This document shows positions 1 to 9,536 of a stretch of DNA of 64,000 bases, piece after piece. Made by a program: the position numbers and the translations under genes. The stretch lies in NCBI GenBank assembly GCA_900696645.1, contig CAADGV010000011.1, positions 1 through 64,000 on the forward strand, read 5' to 3'. The notes below the pieces were generated by a model, which searched no databases, was not told the origin of the DNA, and saw only the letters and a program-made list of their open reading frames with translations. Origin of the DNA: an uncultured Chlorobiota bacterium. Lineage in GTDB: Bacteria > Bacteroidota > Ignavibacteria > UBA10030 > UBA6906. The first letter of the stretch is position 1. The number at the start of each line of letters is the position of its first letter.

Positions 1-116
1 ATGCGTGTGATACACATGTTTCTCCGATAGATTGTGGTGGCTTGTTTCCGGTTACTCAGACTGTCCATCTTACCAAATAACCGCTCTTTTGTCCACCACC
101 TACCGGAAAGGTTTCC

Positions 117-3100
117 TTATTTCAGCAGAAGGAGTTTCCTGACCGCACTGTTTTCACCACTGTGCAATCTGTAGAAGTAGATGCCGCTGGCCAGGTAACC
201 CGCGGCAAATCGTGTTTCATACTCCCGTCCCGCTTCGGCAACATCGTCGAACAACGTCGCGACAACTTGCCCGAGCAGATTGTGAACCGTCAGCGTTGCG
301 GGACCTGATGCCGGAACAGAGAACTTGATACTCGTCTCAGGGTTAAACGGATTCGGATAGTTCTGATGCAGGTTGAACACATGCGGCACATTCTGCTTCA
401 CTCCCGTCGCCCCCGATACGACAATCGGCTCTGTGAAATGCATCGTTCCATCCAAATCGACTTGCTTCAATCTGTAGTGCCAAGAGCCTTGCGTGACCGA
501 CTCATCTATGAACTGATAGTATCGCGGCTCGTTCGTTGTTCCGTTGCCGGGAACAAAACTGTTCGGCAGATCGGAGAATCGCGGCTCTGCTGCTCCTTTC
601 CGCTGCACGTAGAACCCGTAGTTGTTCACCTCGCTGATCGTTCTCCACTCCAACAATACTCCGGCAGACGTCATCCGTCCGGTGAACGATGCAAGCTGAA
701 CGGGGACCGGATTCGAGCTGAAATCAAACTTGCCGCTTCCCGCGTACGACGAGACCATCGCAGGAATCTCTTCAGCCGGATCGAGGGTATAGCTGTAGTA
801 CGTCGATGCCTCGAACGCCGTGCCGCGTGTCCCCGGCAAGCCGGTCGTTCCCGCAAAGATGTTGAACCGCTCCACCAGGTCACCGGGCGGACTGCCGTCA
901 CGCGACGTTTCCGTCGGAATCGGAACATTCAGGTAGTAGTTCCCTTCAACTAATACATCCGCCTCGAGATTCGAGGAGACACCGTAGATGCCGTTGTTCG
1001 TATAGTAGTTGTTGTACACATGCGCCTTGCCGAAGCGGACGCGAGGATGCCGCTGTGTTGTTCCGTTGAAGTAGTTATGATGATAGGTCACTTTGAGTTG
1101 CGTGTCGGTAGTCTGGTTGTTCGAGTGACCCATCAGGCACGCCTTGTCATGGTTGTAGAAATGGTTCCACGAGATGGTAACATACTCGGCGCCGTGCGTC
1201 ACATCGAGCGCGCCGTCGTAGCAGTTGGTGAAGGAACAATGATCAATCCAGAGATGATTGCCGGTGTTGGGAGCATCGTCCGCCTGAATGTTGATCCCGT
1301 CATCGGGAGAGTTCATGAACTTGATGTTGCGAATGATGATGTTCTTCGCCCGCGTAATCTTCAGCCCGAAGCCGCTTATCGTTGCGTCGGTTCCCACGCC
1401 AATGAGGGAAATATCATACGTATCCTTTATGTCCAACATATCCGACACTGCTGCGCTCGGCATCAGTGTTCCAATCACGTAGATGGTAAGAGGAGGGAAA
1501 TTCAAAGTCCGGTTTGCATCAACGCGTCGCAGCATCCATTCATTGAGATCGGAAGAATTCGTAACGAACACGGTCTGCATATCCGTGCCCGTGCCGCCTG
1601 TAGTGCCGTTGGGATATTCGTACGCGCCGACAGAAGCAAAACCCGCAGGCGATCCCTGATAGGGGAACGGCCCGAAACCGCCGGGAGGAATCATCACACC
1701 GATCTCTGTTTTGTGTGAGTTCATAGTAACGTTCATCGGATTCATTGTTCCTTCATCCGTTCCTCCCCACCGGTGAAAGATGTTGCCGCCCGAAGGCGTC
1801 GCCGTCAATGTTACGTCGGTACCGGCATCATACAGCGAGTCGGCATGTGCAGGGGATCCGAGAACAGAGCCTTCTCCACTTTTCGTCAGATGAAGTTTGT
1901 ACACCGGCGTTGCCGTCTGCCCGCCAATCACGATGCGGTCAAGATTCGCGTTGTTGTTGTTTGTGGTAGATGTAAACTTCAACCGGTTGATGCCCGCTTG
2001 CAATGGTACAACAGCCGCCACGGACGACCACGTCGTCCAACTTCCCGTTGTCGTGAAGGTCGGAAATGTAATTGACGAGCCATTAAGCGTCACAGCATAC
2101 GCACGGGTACTGCCGCCGTTCGCGTAGAAGACACGCACCGTATCGGAGGCGGCACTTGCACGACGGAAGATGATCTCCAGCGACGCATTGATTTTGTCCG
2201 CGATATCAACGTAACCGGAGCCGGTGTAGCCGTTGTACTGCGTGCGAACGTACGCGGCGGAGAGAATGCCATCTTCCGCCTGGTACTCGTTCGGCTGGGC
2301 GGGCGTTGCACCCGTTCCCGAGACGGCAACATTCCGAGTCGTGGCACTCCCGCCTTCGTTGGTGATGTCGCCGTCATAGCTTTGCACGGCGGTCGGCTTG
2401 AAGCGAACGTACACTGTCGTCGGCGACAACGTTCCGCTTGCATACGGTGCTTGCACGGACGATCCAAAACCCGACCCGCTCGTCAACGACACCTCAAATC
2501 CGGACGGCGCTGTGATTGTGATATTGCCGCTTGCAGGCGAGAGTGTATTGCCCGAAACGATGAACGTTTTTTCCACTGATGTTGTGTTGATGAGAACCGC
2601 TCCGAACGATAACGAACCGGCAGAAACTCCGATCGTTGGAACCGCAAGAGTTGTCTGGCTGCCTGTGCCCGGCGCTGTTGTATTGTAGTTCTGTGAATTG
2701 CCGCTCCCGACGTTATACTCGTACACGGCAAAATGATAGGTGGAGTTGCTTTGCAGATTGGTTACTGTGACACTCGTGCCGGTTCCATCATACACAATTT
2801 TATTCCCCCCACCCTGGTCTGTCGCAGCCGTGAAATCGCTGTTTACCCCGCTTGCCGGACTCCCGTTTGTGGGGATGAACGTGACTGCCGCTCCTAACCG
2901 CGCAGCAACAATTCTTCGATCACCGTTTCCACCGGTGAAGTTCACAGCGATGGAACTTCCCGTTACCGTTCCAAACGCAATGCTTGACTGTGCAGTTGGT
3001 TCCAACGCAAGCGTAACGCCATCCACCGCAACTTGCTTTGCCGGAACACCGGTACTCGTGTGAGTGATGTCTCCCGCATGCGGGGCCGCCGATATTCCAT

Positions 3101-3944
3101 TCATCCGAACCTGCACCGCAACCGGCTGCCCGACAATCTCTCCTCCCGCGACAGAAAGCGTCACCGGCAAGGCGTTCCCGTTCCAAGTTGTTCCGCCGTT
3201 CGTGGAGATCTCGAATCCCACCGGCGGAGTCACAACGACGTCATCTACAAGACTGACGCCCGAAACGTTGTACGATTGCGTTCCGGATGGCATGCCGACA
3301 ACATGCTGAAAACTGCTCAGAGAACTTTCCGAAGTGATGATGTTGGCAGATGCAATTGCCGTTGTTCCGGATATCACGACATCCTGCGGGCACACATACT
3401 TCTGTGTTGAGGATGTCGTGTACCATCCGTAGATGCGGAGATAAAACGATTCGCCGGCGGCAACCGTTACATTGAGCGTATAGCCGGGAGAAGGAGAAAG
3501 CATTGAGCCGTTGGGAAGAACAAGCACCGTGCTGTTGAGTTTCGTGCGAGTAGTGAACGTCGGGTCGGTGGAGTACCAAATGCTGGCCCGCATGTTCCCC
3601 CCACCTGCAGCACCGAGATTCATTGTCACAGAAGTGACGGTCAATTCATACGTCGCGTCAGGCGAAACCGCAAACTGTACGTAGCGGCTCTCATTCTGAT
3701 CCGATTCGCCCGGCCAACTGTTGTCGAGCGTGGTCAAACGCTGGCTGCTGTTCGGGCCTGTGTAGCTGTTGACTACCATATTGCTGAACGTCTCAGCAGT
3801 TCCCGCCACATGCCCCGACGTTGCCACACTTGTCGTGGTTATGCTCGACAACGCCCATGTTGCGGAAGCGGCTTGAGCAAATCCTACCCGCGTCGTCAGC
3901 GCAACACTCACTATCACGACAAGGGTCAGCAACAATTTTTTCAT
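117..3944 (-). CDS. Secreted multidomain pectate lyase (PL1-type) with CBM and T9SS sorting domain
   Basis: This 1275-residue protein is predicted to cleave polygalacturonate by beta-elimination outside the cell or on its surface. An N-terminal signal peptide (ending near TTRVGFAQA) is followed by adhesin-like and fibronectin-like modules, a CBM6/35-like carbohydrate-binding module at about 550-680 (opening with YQAEDG), a short repeat module at about 683-750, and a right-handed beta-helix of pectate lyase type at about 760-1075. The helix carries WIDHCSF, DGALDVTHG, a TISWNHF strand and RHPRVRFG, which should hold the catalytic arginine near residue 965. After a linker shared with the 4362-6755 protein, the C terminus is a T9SS sorting domain beginning NYPNPFNP. 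A GGATGGAG ribosome-binding site precedes the ATG. It is the last gene of the minus-strand pectin locus. Family assignment is confident; the exact substrate is inferred. Confidence 0.9.
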   Translation of the reverse strand: MKKLLLTLVVIVSVALTTRVGFAQAASATWALSSITTTSVATSGHVAGTAETFSNMVVNSYTGPNSSQRLTTLDNSWPGESDQNESRYVQFAVSPDATYELTVTSVTMNLGAAGGGNMRASIWYSTDPTFTTRTKLNSTVLVLPNGSMLSPSPGYTLNVTVAAGESFYLRIYGWYTTSSTQKYVCPQDVVISGTTAIASANIITSESSLSSFQHVVGMPSGTQSYNVSGVSLVDDVVVTPPVGFEISTNGGTTWNGNALPVTLSVAGGEIVGQPVAVQVRMNGISAAPHAGDITHTSTGVPAKQVAVDGVTLALEPTAQSSIAFGTVTGSSIAVNFTGGNGDRRIVAARLGAAVTFIPTNGSPASGVNSDFTAATDQGGGNKIVYDGTGTSVTVTNLQSNSTYHFAVYEYNVGSGNSQNYNTTAPGTGSQTTLAVPTIGVSAGSLSFGAVLINTTSVEKTFIVSGNTLSPASGNITITAPSGFEVSLTSGSGFGSSVQAPYASGTLSPTTVYVRFKPTAVQSYDGDITNEGGSATTRNVAVSGTGATPAQPNEYQAEDGILSAAYVRTQYNGYTGSGYVDIADKINASLEIIFRRASAASDTVRVFYANGGSTRAYAVTLNGSSITFPTFTTTGSWTTWSSVAAVVPLQAGINRLKFTSTTNNNNANLDRIVIGGQTATPVYKLHLTKSGEGSVLGSPAHADSLYDAGTDVTLTATPSGGNIFHRWGGTDEGTMNPMNVTMNSHKTEIGVMIPPGGFGPFPYQGSPAGFASVGAYEYPNGTTGGTGTDMQTVFVTNSSDLNEWMLRRVDANRTLNFPPLTIYVIGTLMPSAAVSDMLDIKDTYDISLIGVGTDATISGFGLKITRAKNIIIRNIKFMNSPDDGINIQADDAPNTGNHLWIDHCSFTNCYDGALDVTHGAEYVTISWNHFYNHDKACLMGHSNNQTTDTQLKVTYHHNYFNGTTQRHPRVRFGKAHVYNNYYTNNGIYGVSSNLEADVLVEGNYYLNVPIPTETSRDGSPPGDLVERFNIFAGTTGLPGTRGTAFEASTYYSYTLDPAEEIPAMVSSYAGSGKFDFSSNPVPVQLASFTGRMTSAGVLLEWRTISEVNNYGFYVQRKGAAEPRFSDLPNSFVPGNGTTNEPRYYQFIDESVTQGSWHYRLKQVDLDGTMHFTEPIVVSGATGVKQNVPHVFNLHQNYPNPFNPETSIKFSVPASGPATLTVHNLLGQVVATLFDDVAEAGREYETRFAAGYLASGIYFYRLHSGENSAVRKLLLLK

Positions 3945-3981
3945 ACTCCATCCTTCATTCTTGAATTCACATCTTCATTAC

Positions 3982-4338
3982 TTACGCCGCCGCCTTTTCC
4001 CTTGCGGGTACAATCGTTCGGCCAGTTGCACGCTCACTTGATTCGTGGTCAATACGATTCGAAAGCAAGAGTGTCTTGCTGAAAAGCGGTGCGGGCCATT
4101 CTTCCTTCATGAAGTTTGTCAGAAACAGGAGAGCCGCCGCACCCGCACCCGCCATCATAAGAGCCGTGATACTCCCCGAGGCAGCCCATCCTGACACTTC
4201 TGCGACAGAATCTCCCAGCAAAGCCCCGAGAATACCCCACAGCATATCATCAATCACGCCGTACGAACGATTCAGCATCAGGCGACGTCCGACACGTGCC
4301 GCAGTCACTCCGATCACTACCAAGGCGAATATGTTCAT
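3982..4338 (-). CDS. Small GlsB/YeaQ/YmgE-like membrane protein
   Basis: A 118-residue protein with two or three hydrophobic segments rich in Gly and Ala. The central stretch (GILGALLGDSVAEVSG followed by a Gly/Ala-rich helix) resembles the transglycosylase-associated GlsB/YeaQ/YmgE stress-response family of small inner-membrane proteins, whose biochemical role is not settled. The charged C-terminal tail of about 35 residues is longer than usual for that family. It sits between two T9SS-secreted proteins and could be transcribed with them, but nothing ties it functionally to pectin use. The family call rests on composition and segment pattern, so it is tentative. Confidence 0.6.
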   Translation of the reverse strand: MNIFALVVIGVTAARVGRRLMLNRSYGVIDDMLWGILGALLGDSVAEVSGWAASGSITALMMAGAGAAALLFLTNFMKEEWPAPLFSKTLLLSNRIDHESSERATGRTIVPAREKAAA

Positions 4339-4361
4339 GGTCTCAGGCCTTGTTTTGCTGT

Positions 4362-6755
4362 TTACTTGACGAACGTGAGCTTACGAAGCTGAATCCGGTT
4401 CCCGCTTTCGAGACGGTAGAGGTACATTCCGCTTGAGAGATTCTGAGCATCGAATGATATTGTATAGCTCCTGCCCGGTTCGGCGATACCGTCAAACAAT
4501 GTTGCGACCTTTGCGCCAAGCAAATTGAATACTTCAAGCTTTGTGGCTGCCGGGTGTTCCACTGTAAATCTGATTTGTGTGGAAGGATTGAACGGGTTCG
4601 GGAAATTCTGATGCAGCATAAACTCCCTCGGAGCAACCTCCGCCACCGACGTCAACACATCGACGCTGACGGGCTCGCTGAAATGGATTGAGCCGTCAAG
4701 ATCTATTTGTTTGAGGCGATAGAACCACTGTCCGGACGGTACGCCGTTCTCGGTGAACGTGTACATGCGTGGTTCATTTGTCGTTCCGTGGCCCGGAATA
4801 ACCGGCGATACACTTGCATACCCGCTTCCTCGTTGCGCCGACCGCTGAACTTCAAATCCGTAGTTGTTGATTTCGCTGATGGTCATCCAATCCAGCCGGA
4901 CGCCAACATTCGTCACATATGTCGCGGAAAATGATGCAAGCTGAACGGGAAGCGGCGCGAGGCTGTTCCCTGCAGTCCAGCGTGAAAAACTGTTTACATC
5001 TGTTATGTAGATGACTTTGAATAGCGTGTTTACGGTTCCCCCCTGCCCTGTCCAAGTCACGCCATTGTCAACGGACTTGAAGAGTGTAAGATTGCTTTCA
5101 GGAATGCTGTTCAATTCGGATACATCATACATCATCCCGAATGTTGCGTTCAACCCTGTATTGTTGGCCGGCGTGATGTCGAAATAGCGGCTGATGCTCG
5201 AGTTGCCATTCCCAGTCTGCACAGCATGGCCCCGTGTGATTGCGGTAGTGCCAAGGTCGGCCAATGAGCCGATTCCGATTCCGAGGCCGGCAATGTTTGT
5301 GAGAACATCGGGTGCGTTAAGACTTCGGCTCGCGGTGATGACACCGCTGGTGCCTTTCACGGTGTTGCCGGGGGTCTCGGACAATATCCCCGAGGTTCCG
5401 AGTGAAACATCATTCCCGTTCAAATCCAAATCACCCGACATCAACGAGAGAGTCCCATCGACGGCAGTCGAGGCAGAGAGTGTAACACCGTTGGCGTTGT
5501 TGATTGTCAGGTTGTTCACAGTTGCGGGCAAACCTGTTCCCGTCACCTGGGCGGCACTTCCGTTGTACGTGTAGTTCGCGGCTACATCAAAATTCCTCGC
5601 CGTTGTTTGTATGTTACCCGCGGCCCCTGCGGATGTGATTCCGTCGGGTGAACCGATGCCCAGCGTTCCGGCAGCATTGAGGGTAAACGTGGGGCCGGTT
5701 ATTACTGCGGTTCCGCAATTCAGCGTGCCGCCTCCCTCCACATTGAACGCGCGGCCTGTTCCGACAACGATGTTGTTGTTTAACGTGGTGGATGCACCGT
5801 TCTTCACTGTCCATTCAAGGTTGGTATTCGTGATTGCCCCACCGGATTGTGTGAATGATTTGTTCACGCCTGTGAAGTTCATGAGCAGCATATTCGTGCT
5901 TCCGGTATTGGCCGCATACGTTCCGCCGGTTTGATTCCAGTTTCCGCCGATATTGAAAGCACAGCCTGTGCTTGTTCCGCCGCAGTATTGAAACGAGCCT
6001 CCCTCCAAAATGAAATCACCGGCAAGATTCACTGTTTGATTTGTCTGACCCGAACCAAAAAAGCGAACGATTGTCGGAGTAGCGCCCGAACTGACCATTC
6101 TGAAGTAGCCGGCAATGTTTGTGAGATTTCCAGCAAAATTCACGTTCGATGCTGTCATTCCGGGAGAGTTCCAAATGATATTGCCGTATGTTGTGCCTGC
6201 CAAAAACATTGAGGTTACGGAACCGCCAATGATGCCGGTAACTTCAATGGTCGAAGTCGGATGCCACGTTACGCTGCCGGATCCCGCTGTTTTGGGAACG
6301 TTGTTGTTGTTTGTTGCATGTTCGTGCCTGCTTCCGGCTCCGTACGAGACTGTACCGTTGGTGGTTGTGAATGTCACGGCAGTACCATCAAGCCGGACTG
6401 TTCCGTTTACCGTGAGCGTCCCGCTAACGGCAATGTCGGTTCCTGTGCCATCAGCAACTGTGAGTTTTACGCCGCTGTTGACAAGTACGGTACCGCCTGT
6501 ATTGACGGTCAGTTGATCGACGGTTACATCGGCAGTTACGGTGACAACATGCCCGCTTTGAATAGAGATGCTCCCATCGGCGGAAGTTGGGGAGATGCTT
6601 GCCGCTTCCCACTCTGTTCCATTGTAGGTTTCCCATGTAGCTGCTGAACTCCAGTTTCCCGTTGCCGCCGAACGGAAATCCCCGGCAGTCTGTGCAAGAA
6701 TCCCGTGCACGGGAATGAGAACAAGTATAGTCACCAGATAGAATGCATGTTTCAT
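4362..6755 (-). CDS. T9SS-secreted repetitive surface protein, function unknown
   Basis: A 797-residue secreted protein. A signal peptide (MKHAFYLVTILVLIPVHGILAQ) is followed by a GDFRSAATGNWSSAATWE opening typical of large T9SS exoproteins, then several hundred residues rich in Thr, Gly, Asn and Val with short beta-strand repeats that suggest a beta-helix or beta-solenoid. From about residue 620 comes the same linker domain found in the pectate lyase (VQLASF, then NNYGFEVQR and RLKQIDLDGSIHFSEP), then the NFPNPFNP sorting domain. No catalytic motif was recognised. Because it lies between the acetylesterase and the pectate lyase, a role in binding or presenting pectic polysaccharide is plausible but inferred. 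A purine-rich GGAAAGGAAG sequence precedes the ATG. Confidence 0.8.
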   Translation of the reverse strand: MKHAFYLVTILVLIPVHGILAQTAGDFRSAATGNWSSAATWETYNGTEWEAASISPTSADGSISIQSGHVVTVTADVTVDQLTVNTGGTVLVNSGVKLTVADGTGTDIAVSGTLTVNGTVRLDGTAVTFTTTNGTVSYGAGSRHEHATNNNNVPKTAGSGSVTWHPTSTIEVTGIIGGSVTSMFLAGTTYGNIIWNSPGMTASNVNFAGNLTNIAGYFRMVSSGATPTIVRFFGSGQTNQTVNLAGDFILEGGSFQYCGGTSTGCAFNIGGNWNQTGGTYAANTGSTNMLLMNFTGVNKSFTQSGGAITNTNLEWTVKNGASTTLNNNIVVGTGRAFNVEGGGTLNCGTAVITGPTFTLNAAGTLGIGSPDGITSAGAAGNIQTTARNFDVAANYTYNGSAAQVTGTGLPATVNNLTINNANGVTLSASTAVDGTLSLMSGDLDLNGNDVSLGTSGILSETPGNTVKGTSGVITASRSLNAPDVLTNIAGLGIGIGSLADLGTTAITRGHAVQTGNGNSSISRYFDITPANNTGLNATFGMMYDVSELNSIPESNLTLFKSVDNGVTWTGQGGTVNTLFKVIYITDVNSFSRWTAGNSLAPLPVQLASFSATYVTNVGVRLDWMTISEINNYGFEVQRSAQRGSGYASVSPVIPGHGTTNEPRMYTFTENGVPSGQWFYRLKQIDLDGSIHFSEPVSVDVLTSVAEVAPREFMLHQNFPNPFNPSTQIRFTVEHPAATKLEVFNLLGAKVATLFDGIAEPGRSYTISFDAQNLSSGMYLYRLESGNRIQLRKLTFVK

Positions 6756-6832
6756 TGCTTTCTTCCTTTCCCCTTGAGTGATAGTTGAGACATTTGCCTA
6801 TTGATTGACATCGCTTTCATAAATTACTTCCC

Positions 6833-8320
6833 TTAGAATGCGCAGGCCAATAACCACCGGAAAAGATTCTCCGCAGCTCGTGGGTTATCGTAGCCATCCG
6901 GAAGTCGCCACGTGCCCATGTATTCATTGTAGAACCATGGGTCGCCGACCGCAAACACAGCCCCTTTACCTACCTTCGCAAATGCCATGATAACGTCATT
7001 GTTGTCCGTGAAAATGGCACGCGCAGGCTCTTGAATATTGAGCGTACTGATCTCTTTGATAAATACTCTTCTGACATCTTTGAAGAGAGGATGATCGGGA
7101 AAGCGATTGAATGTTGCGCCGGCGAATTCCGTAGCCGTTGCAGGATTGCGACTATCTTCGTTGAATCGTATCCCGAATCGTTGAGCTAACCGGTTGAAAT
7201 GTTCAAACTCCGCTTTCCCTTTATCGTTTCCCAACAAAACCAGAACGCCGCCTGCTTTCACCCATTCCGTGATTGCGTTAGCGGCGTTCTCGTCAATGAA
7301 ATTCGGAAACTCGGTTTCCTGCTTCGTGTCGGGATCGACAATGATGTAGATATCGGCCCGCTGCAGCGTACGTTGAGTCGGGGCTTGACACAGCGTATCA
7401 ATCACCGCACCTGTTTGCGAGATTATCGTTCCAAGCATCGAGAAACCGGAATTGGCAGTATCATCCCATACATAATGATAACGGTAACGCCGCCCTTTTG
7501 AATCCTGTTTCCATTCATTGTTGTAGAAGCAGTCGAGCATTACGAGTTTTCCTGCCCCGACCAATTCCTTCGGGCCATCCTTCCTCATCATGCCGCCTAA
7601 AGGAATGCCGAGACGGTGGATTTCTTCCGAAACAAGCCGGGCAACTTCAGCGGCGCCAATGCTGCTGAAATGCGTATTGTCCTCTTTCCCTTTCGGCACG
7701 GCGGAGTATTTTCCCGAATCAAGCAGCAGAAACAGCGACTTCGTTTTCTCCACCCCGAGTTGCTCAAACAACTCATGACTTCTCTTATGCAGATCGACCA
7801 CAGGAACAGAGAACTCTTTCCCGATCTCTCTGACAACTGCAGGGTACTCACCGTGTATGTCATAGAATCTTCCCTTCGAGTCGAATCGCCTGCGACAGAC
7901 GGGCGTGATCAGGATCGGGATGGCTTCTTTGGTTCTGGAGTCGGTTATGAACTTGATGAGGTTTGCTCTGTAGTCGGTGCGGGCCTCGGCGTAGCGGGAG
8001 AGGTCTTCTTTCTTGGCATCATTGTGTCCAAACTGAATCATGACATAATCGCCCTGTTGCAGTTGTTGCACGACTTTCTGCCAACGTCCCTCGTCGATAA
8101 AGCTCTTCGTACTCCGTCCGTTACGCGCGTGATTCTGTACGACAGTCGGGTCCGCAAACGCCACACTAAACAACTGACCCCATCCGCGTTCCGGGTTCCC
8201 GATAAGTTCCTTATCAGCCATTGTCGAATCGCCGATAAGGTAGATCTGCGGCGATGATTTCATGCCTGCAAGCATGAGTGAAGCCGAACAGACTAAAATT
8301 ATCACACTTCGGTACTTCAT
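6833..8320 (-). CDS. Rhamnogalacturonan acetylesterase (SGNH hydrolase) fused to a DUF4350-like domain
   Basis: A 495-residue exported protein. The first half is an SGNH/GDSL esterase of the rhamnogalacturonan acetylesterase type (CE12-like): block I IGDSTMAD with nucleophile Ser32, NGRSTKSF, block III QFGHND, and block V DNTHF with Asp214 and His217. Such enzymes remove O-acetyl groups from rhamnogalacturonan so that lyases and hydrolases can act. From about residue 255 to the end is a second domain resembling DUF4350/ThuA-like glutamine-amidotransferase folds (GGVLVLLGNDKGKAEFEHFN, then KVGKGAVFAVGDPWFYNEY). The N terminus is hydrophobic and probably a signal peptide; no lipobox is obvious. 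A candidate operator lies immediately upstream of the start codon. The esterase call is strong; the role of the second domain is unknown. Confidence 0.88.
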   Translation of the reverse strand: MKYRSVIILVCSASLMLAGMKSSPQIYLIGDSTMADKELIGNPERGWGQLFSVAFADPTVVQNHARNGRSTKSFIDEGRWQKVVQQLQQGDYVMIQFGHNDAKKEDLSRYAEARTDYRANLIKFITDSRTKEAIPILITPVCRRRFDSKGRFYDIHGEYPAVVREIGKEFSVPVVDLHKRSHELFEQLGVEKTKSLFLLLDSGKYSAVPKGKEDNTHFSSIGAAEVARLVSEEIHRLGIPLGGMMRKDGPKELVGAGKLVMLDCFYNNEWKQDSKGRRYRYHYVWDDTANSGFSMLGTIISQTGAVIDTLCQAPTQRTLQRADIYIIVDPDTKQETEFPNFIDENAANAITEWVKAGGVLVLLGNDKGKAEFEHFNRLAQRFGIRFNEDSRNPATATEFAGATFNRFPDHPLFKDVRRVFIKEISTLNIQEPARAIFTDNNDVIMAFAKVGKGAVFAVGDPWFYNEYMGTWRLPDGYDNPRAAENLFRWLLACAF

Positions 8321-8321
8321 G

Positions 8322-8339
8322 GTTTACTTCATCGGTAAC
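8322..8339. promoter_or_regulatory. Candidate LacI-type operator before the acetylesterase
   Basis: The 18 bases GTTTACTTCATCGGTAAC form an imperfect inverted repeat and match 16 of 18 positions of a site at 20337-20354 upstream of the TonB-dependent receptor. The site is two bases from the acetylesterase start codon, so a bound repressor would block transcription or cover the ribosome-binding region. A LacI-type regulator gene is the next gene upstream. The link is inference from position and similarity. Confidence 0.4.
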
Positions 8340-8413
8340 TGTACAACTGATAGAAAACTGTACTGATTCAATGTATCATTCCTTAAGTATGAATCATGGT
8401 AGAGCCTGTGCCT

Positions 8414-9493
8414 TTATCCAGGTTTCAGCTTCACGACTTTCTCTCCGGTCGGAATCACCTGCGCTCTTCGCTCAATGCAGGTTTCCCGGAGGACGAGTTG
8501 TGTTGGTAGTATGACATGATGTTCGCGGGAAACATCCGGCTGCGCGAGACATTCAAGCATGATCTGCACCGCGCGAGCGCCCAAGTCACAAGCCGGCTGA
8601 CGCACAACACTCAGTGCAGGTGAAATAAACTCTCCTACGTCCGTATCGCCAAAACAAATAAGATCGATGTCGTCCGGGATACGCACCCCCAGTTCTTTCG
8701 CTGCTCTGTAGATTCCAAGCGCTACCGGATACGTTGCGGCAAAGATGAATTCCGGCAACGGCCCCTTGTTAAGGAGAATCTTAAATCCGTTGTAACCGTC
8801 CTCAGTGCCATAGCCGCCATGAATAATCCACTCTCTGTTCATGGGAAGATTGTGCTGATTCAAGGCATGCTCAAAGCCGGTCAACCGGTTGCGTCCGATG
8901 TTAATTGTCGGGTCGCCGCCGACAAATCCGAGTTTGCGATAGCCGATGCGAATGGCATGGTCAACTGCGTGGTACACACCTTCTCGATCATCGACAAGAA
9001 CACTGCTGAATCCCTGCAGCGGGGGCTCAAGCCGCCGGTCAACAAACAGCAGCGGAATGCCGCTTTTCTGAATGATGTGAAAAATCTCCGGGTCTTTCGT
9101 CTGTTGTGTAATCGAGATAATGATCCCGTCAACGCGCATCGCAAGAAGCGTTTGAAGATGCTTTCGTTCCCGTTCAGCATTCTCTTGCGACACTGTCAAG
9201 ATCGTTTCGTACCGGTTTTCAAATGCTGTGTTGTAAACTCCTTCGATCAACGAGCCAAAGAAATAATGTGCTATCTTGGGAACAACAAGTCCGATCATGT
9301 GTGAGCGGCGGGAAGAAAGATTTCTCGCCATAATATTGGGAGTATATCCCAGTTCGTTGGCGATTATCCTCACCTTGCTTGTTGTCTCATCAGAAATATC
9401 CGGATGCCCCCGGAGCGCCTTTGATACAGTCACTCGCGATACCTTCAAGCGCTTCGCTATATCATCAAGCGTAACATGAGATCTGCGTTTCAA
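8414..9493 (-). CDS. LacI family transcriptional regulator
   Basis: A 359-residue regulator. Residues 7-55 form the LacI helix-turn-helix and hinge (VTLDDIAKRLKVSRVTVSKALRG). The rest is a periplasmic-binding-protein-like ligand domain with typical landmarks: IGLVVPKIAHYFFGSLIEG, then VDGIIISI, SVLVDDREGVYHAVDH, and ICFGDTDVGEFISPALSVVRQP. Members usually bind a sugar and release or tighten an operator. The gene starts with TTG, preceded by a good GAGGA ribosome-binding site. It lies between a GH105 hydrolase and a rhamnogalacturonan acetylesterase, so the likely signal is a pectin-derived sugar and the likely targets are genes of this locus, perhaps through the similar motifs at 8322 and 20337. 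Ligand and targets are inferred. Confidence 0.93.
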   Translation of the reverse strand: MKRRSHVTLDDIAKRLKVSRVTVSKALRGHPDISDETTSKVRIIANELGYTPNIMARNLSSRRSHMIGLVVPKIAHYFFGSLIEGVYNTAFENRYETILTVSQENAERERKHLQTLLAMRVDGIIISITQQTKDPEIFHIIQKSGIPLLFVDRRLEPPLQGFSSVLVDDREGVYHAVDHAIRIGYRKLGFVGGDPTINIGRNRLTGFEHALNQHNLPMNREWIIHGGYGTEDGYNGFKILLNKGPLPEFIFAATYPVALGIYRAAKELGVRIPDDIDLICFGDTDVGEFISPALSVVRQPACDLGARAVQIMLECLAQPDVSREHHVILPTQLVLRETCIERRAQVIPTGEKVVKLKPG

Positions 9494-9536
9494 GCAATCC
9501 TCATTGGTTGTGAAACATTTGTGCAGCGCATTGTAT

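Noticed and set aside
2398-3309. Several plus-strand open frames opposite the pectate lyase gene
   Set aside because: They lie wholly within the lyase gene in other frames, with no ribosome-binding site or domain.
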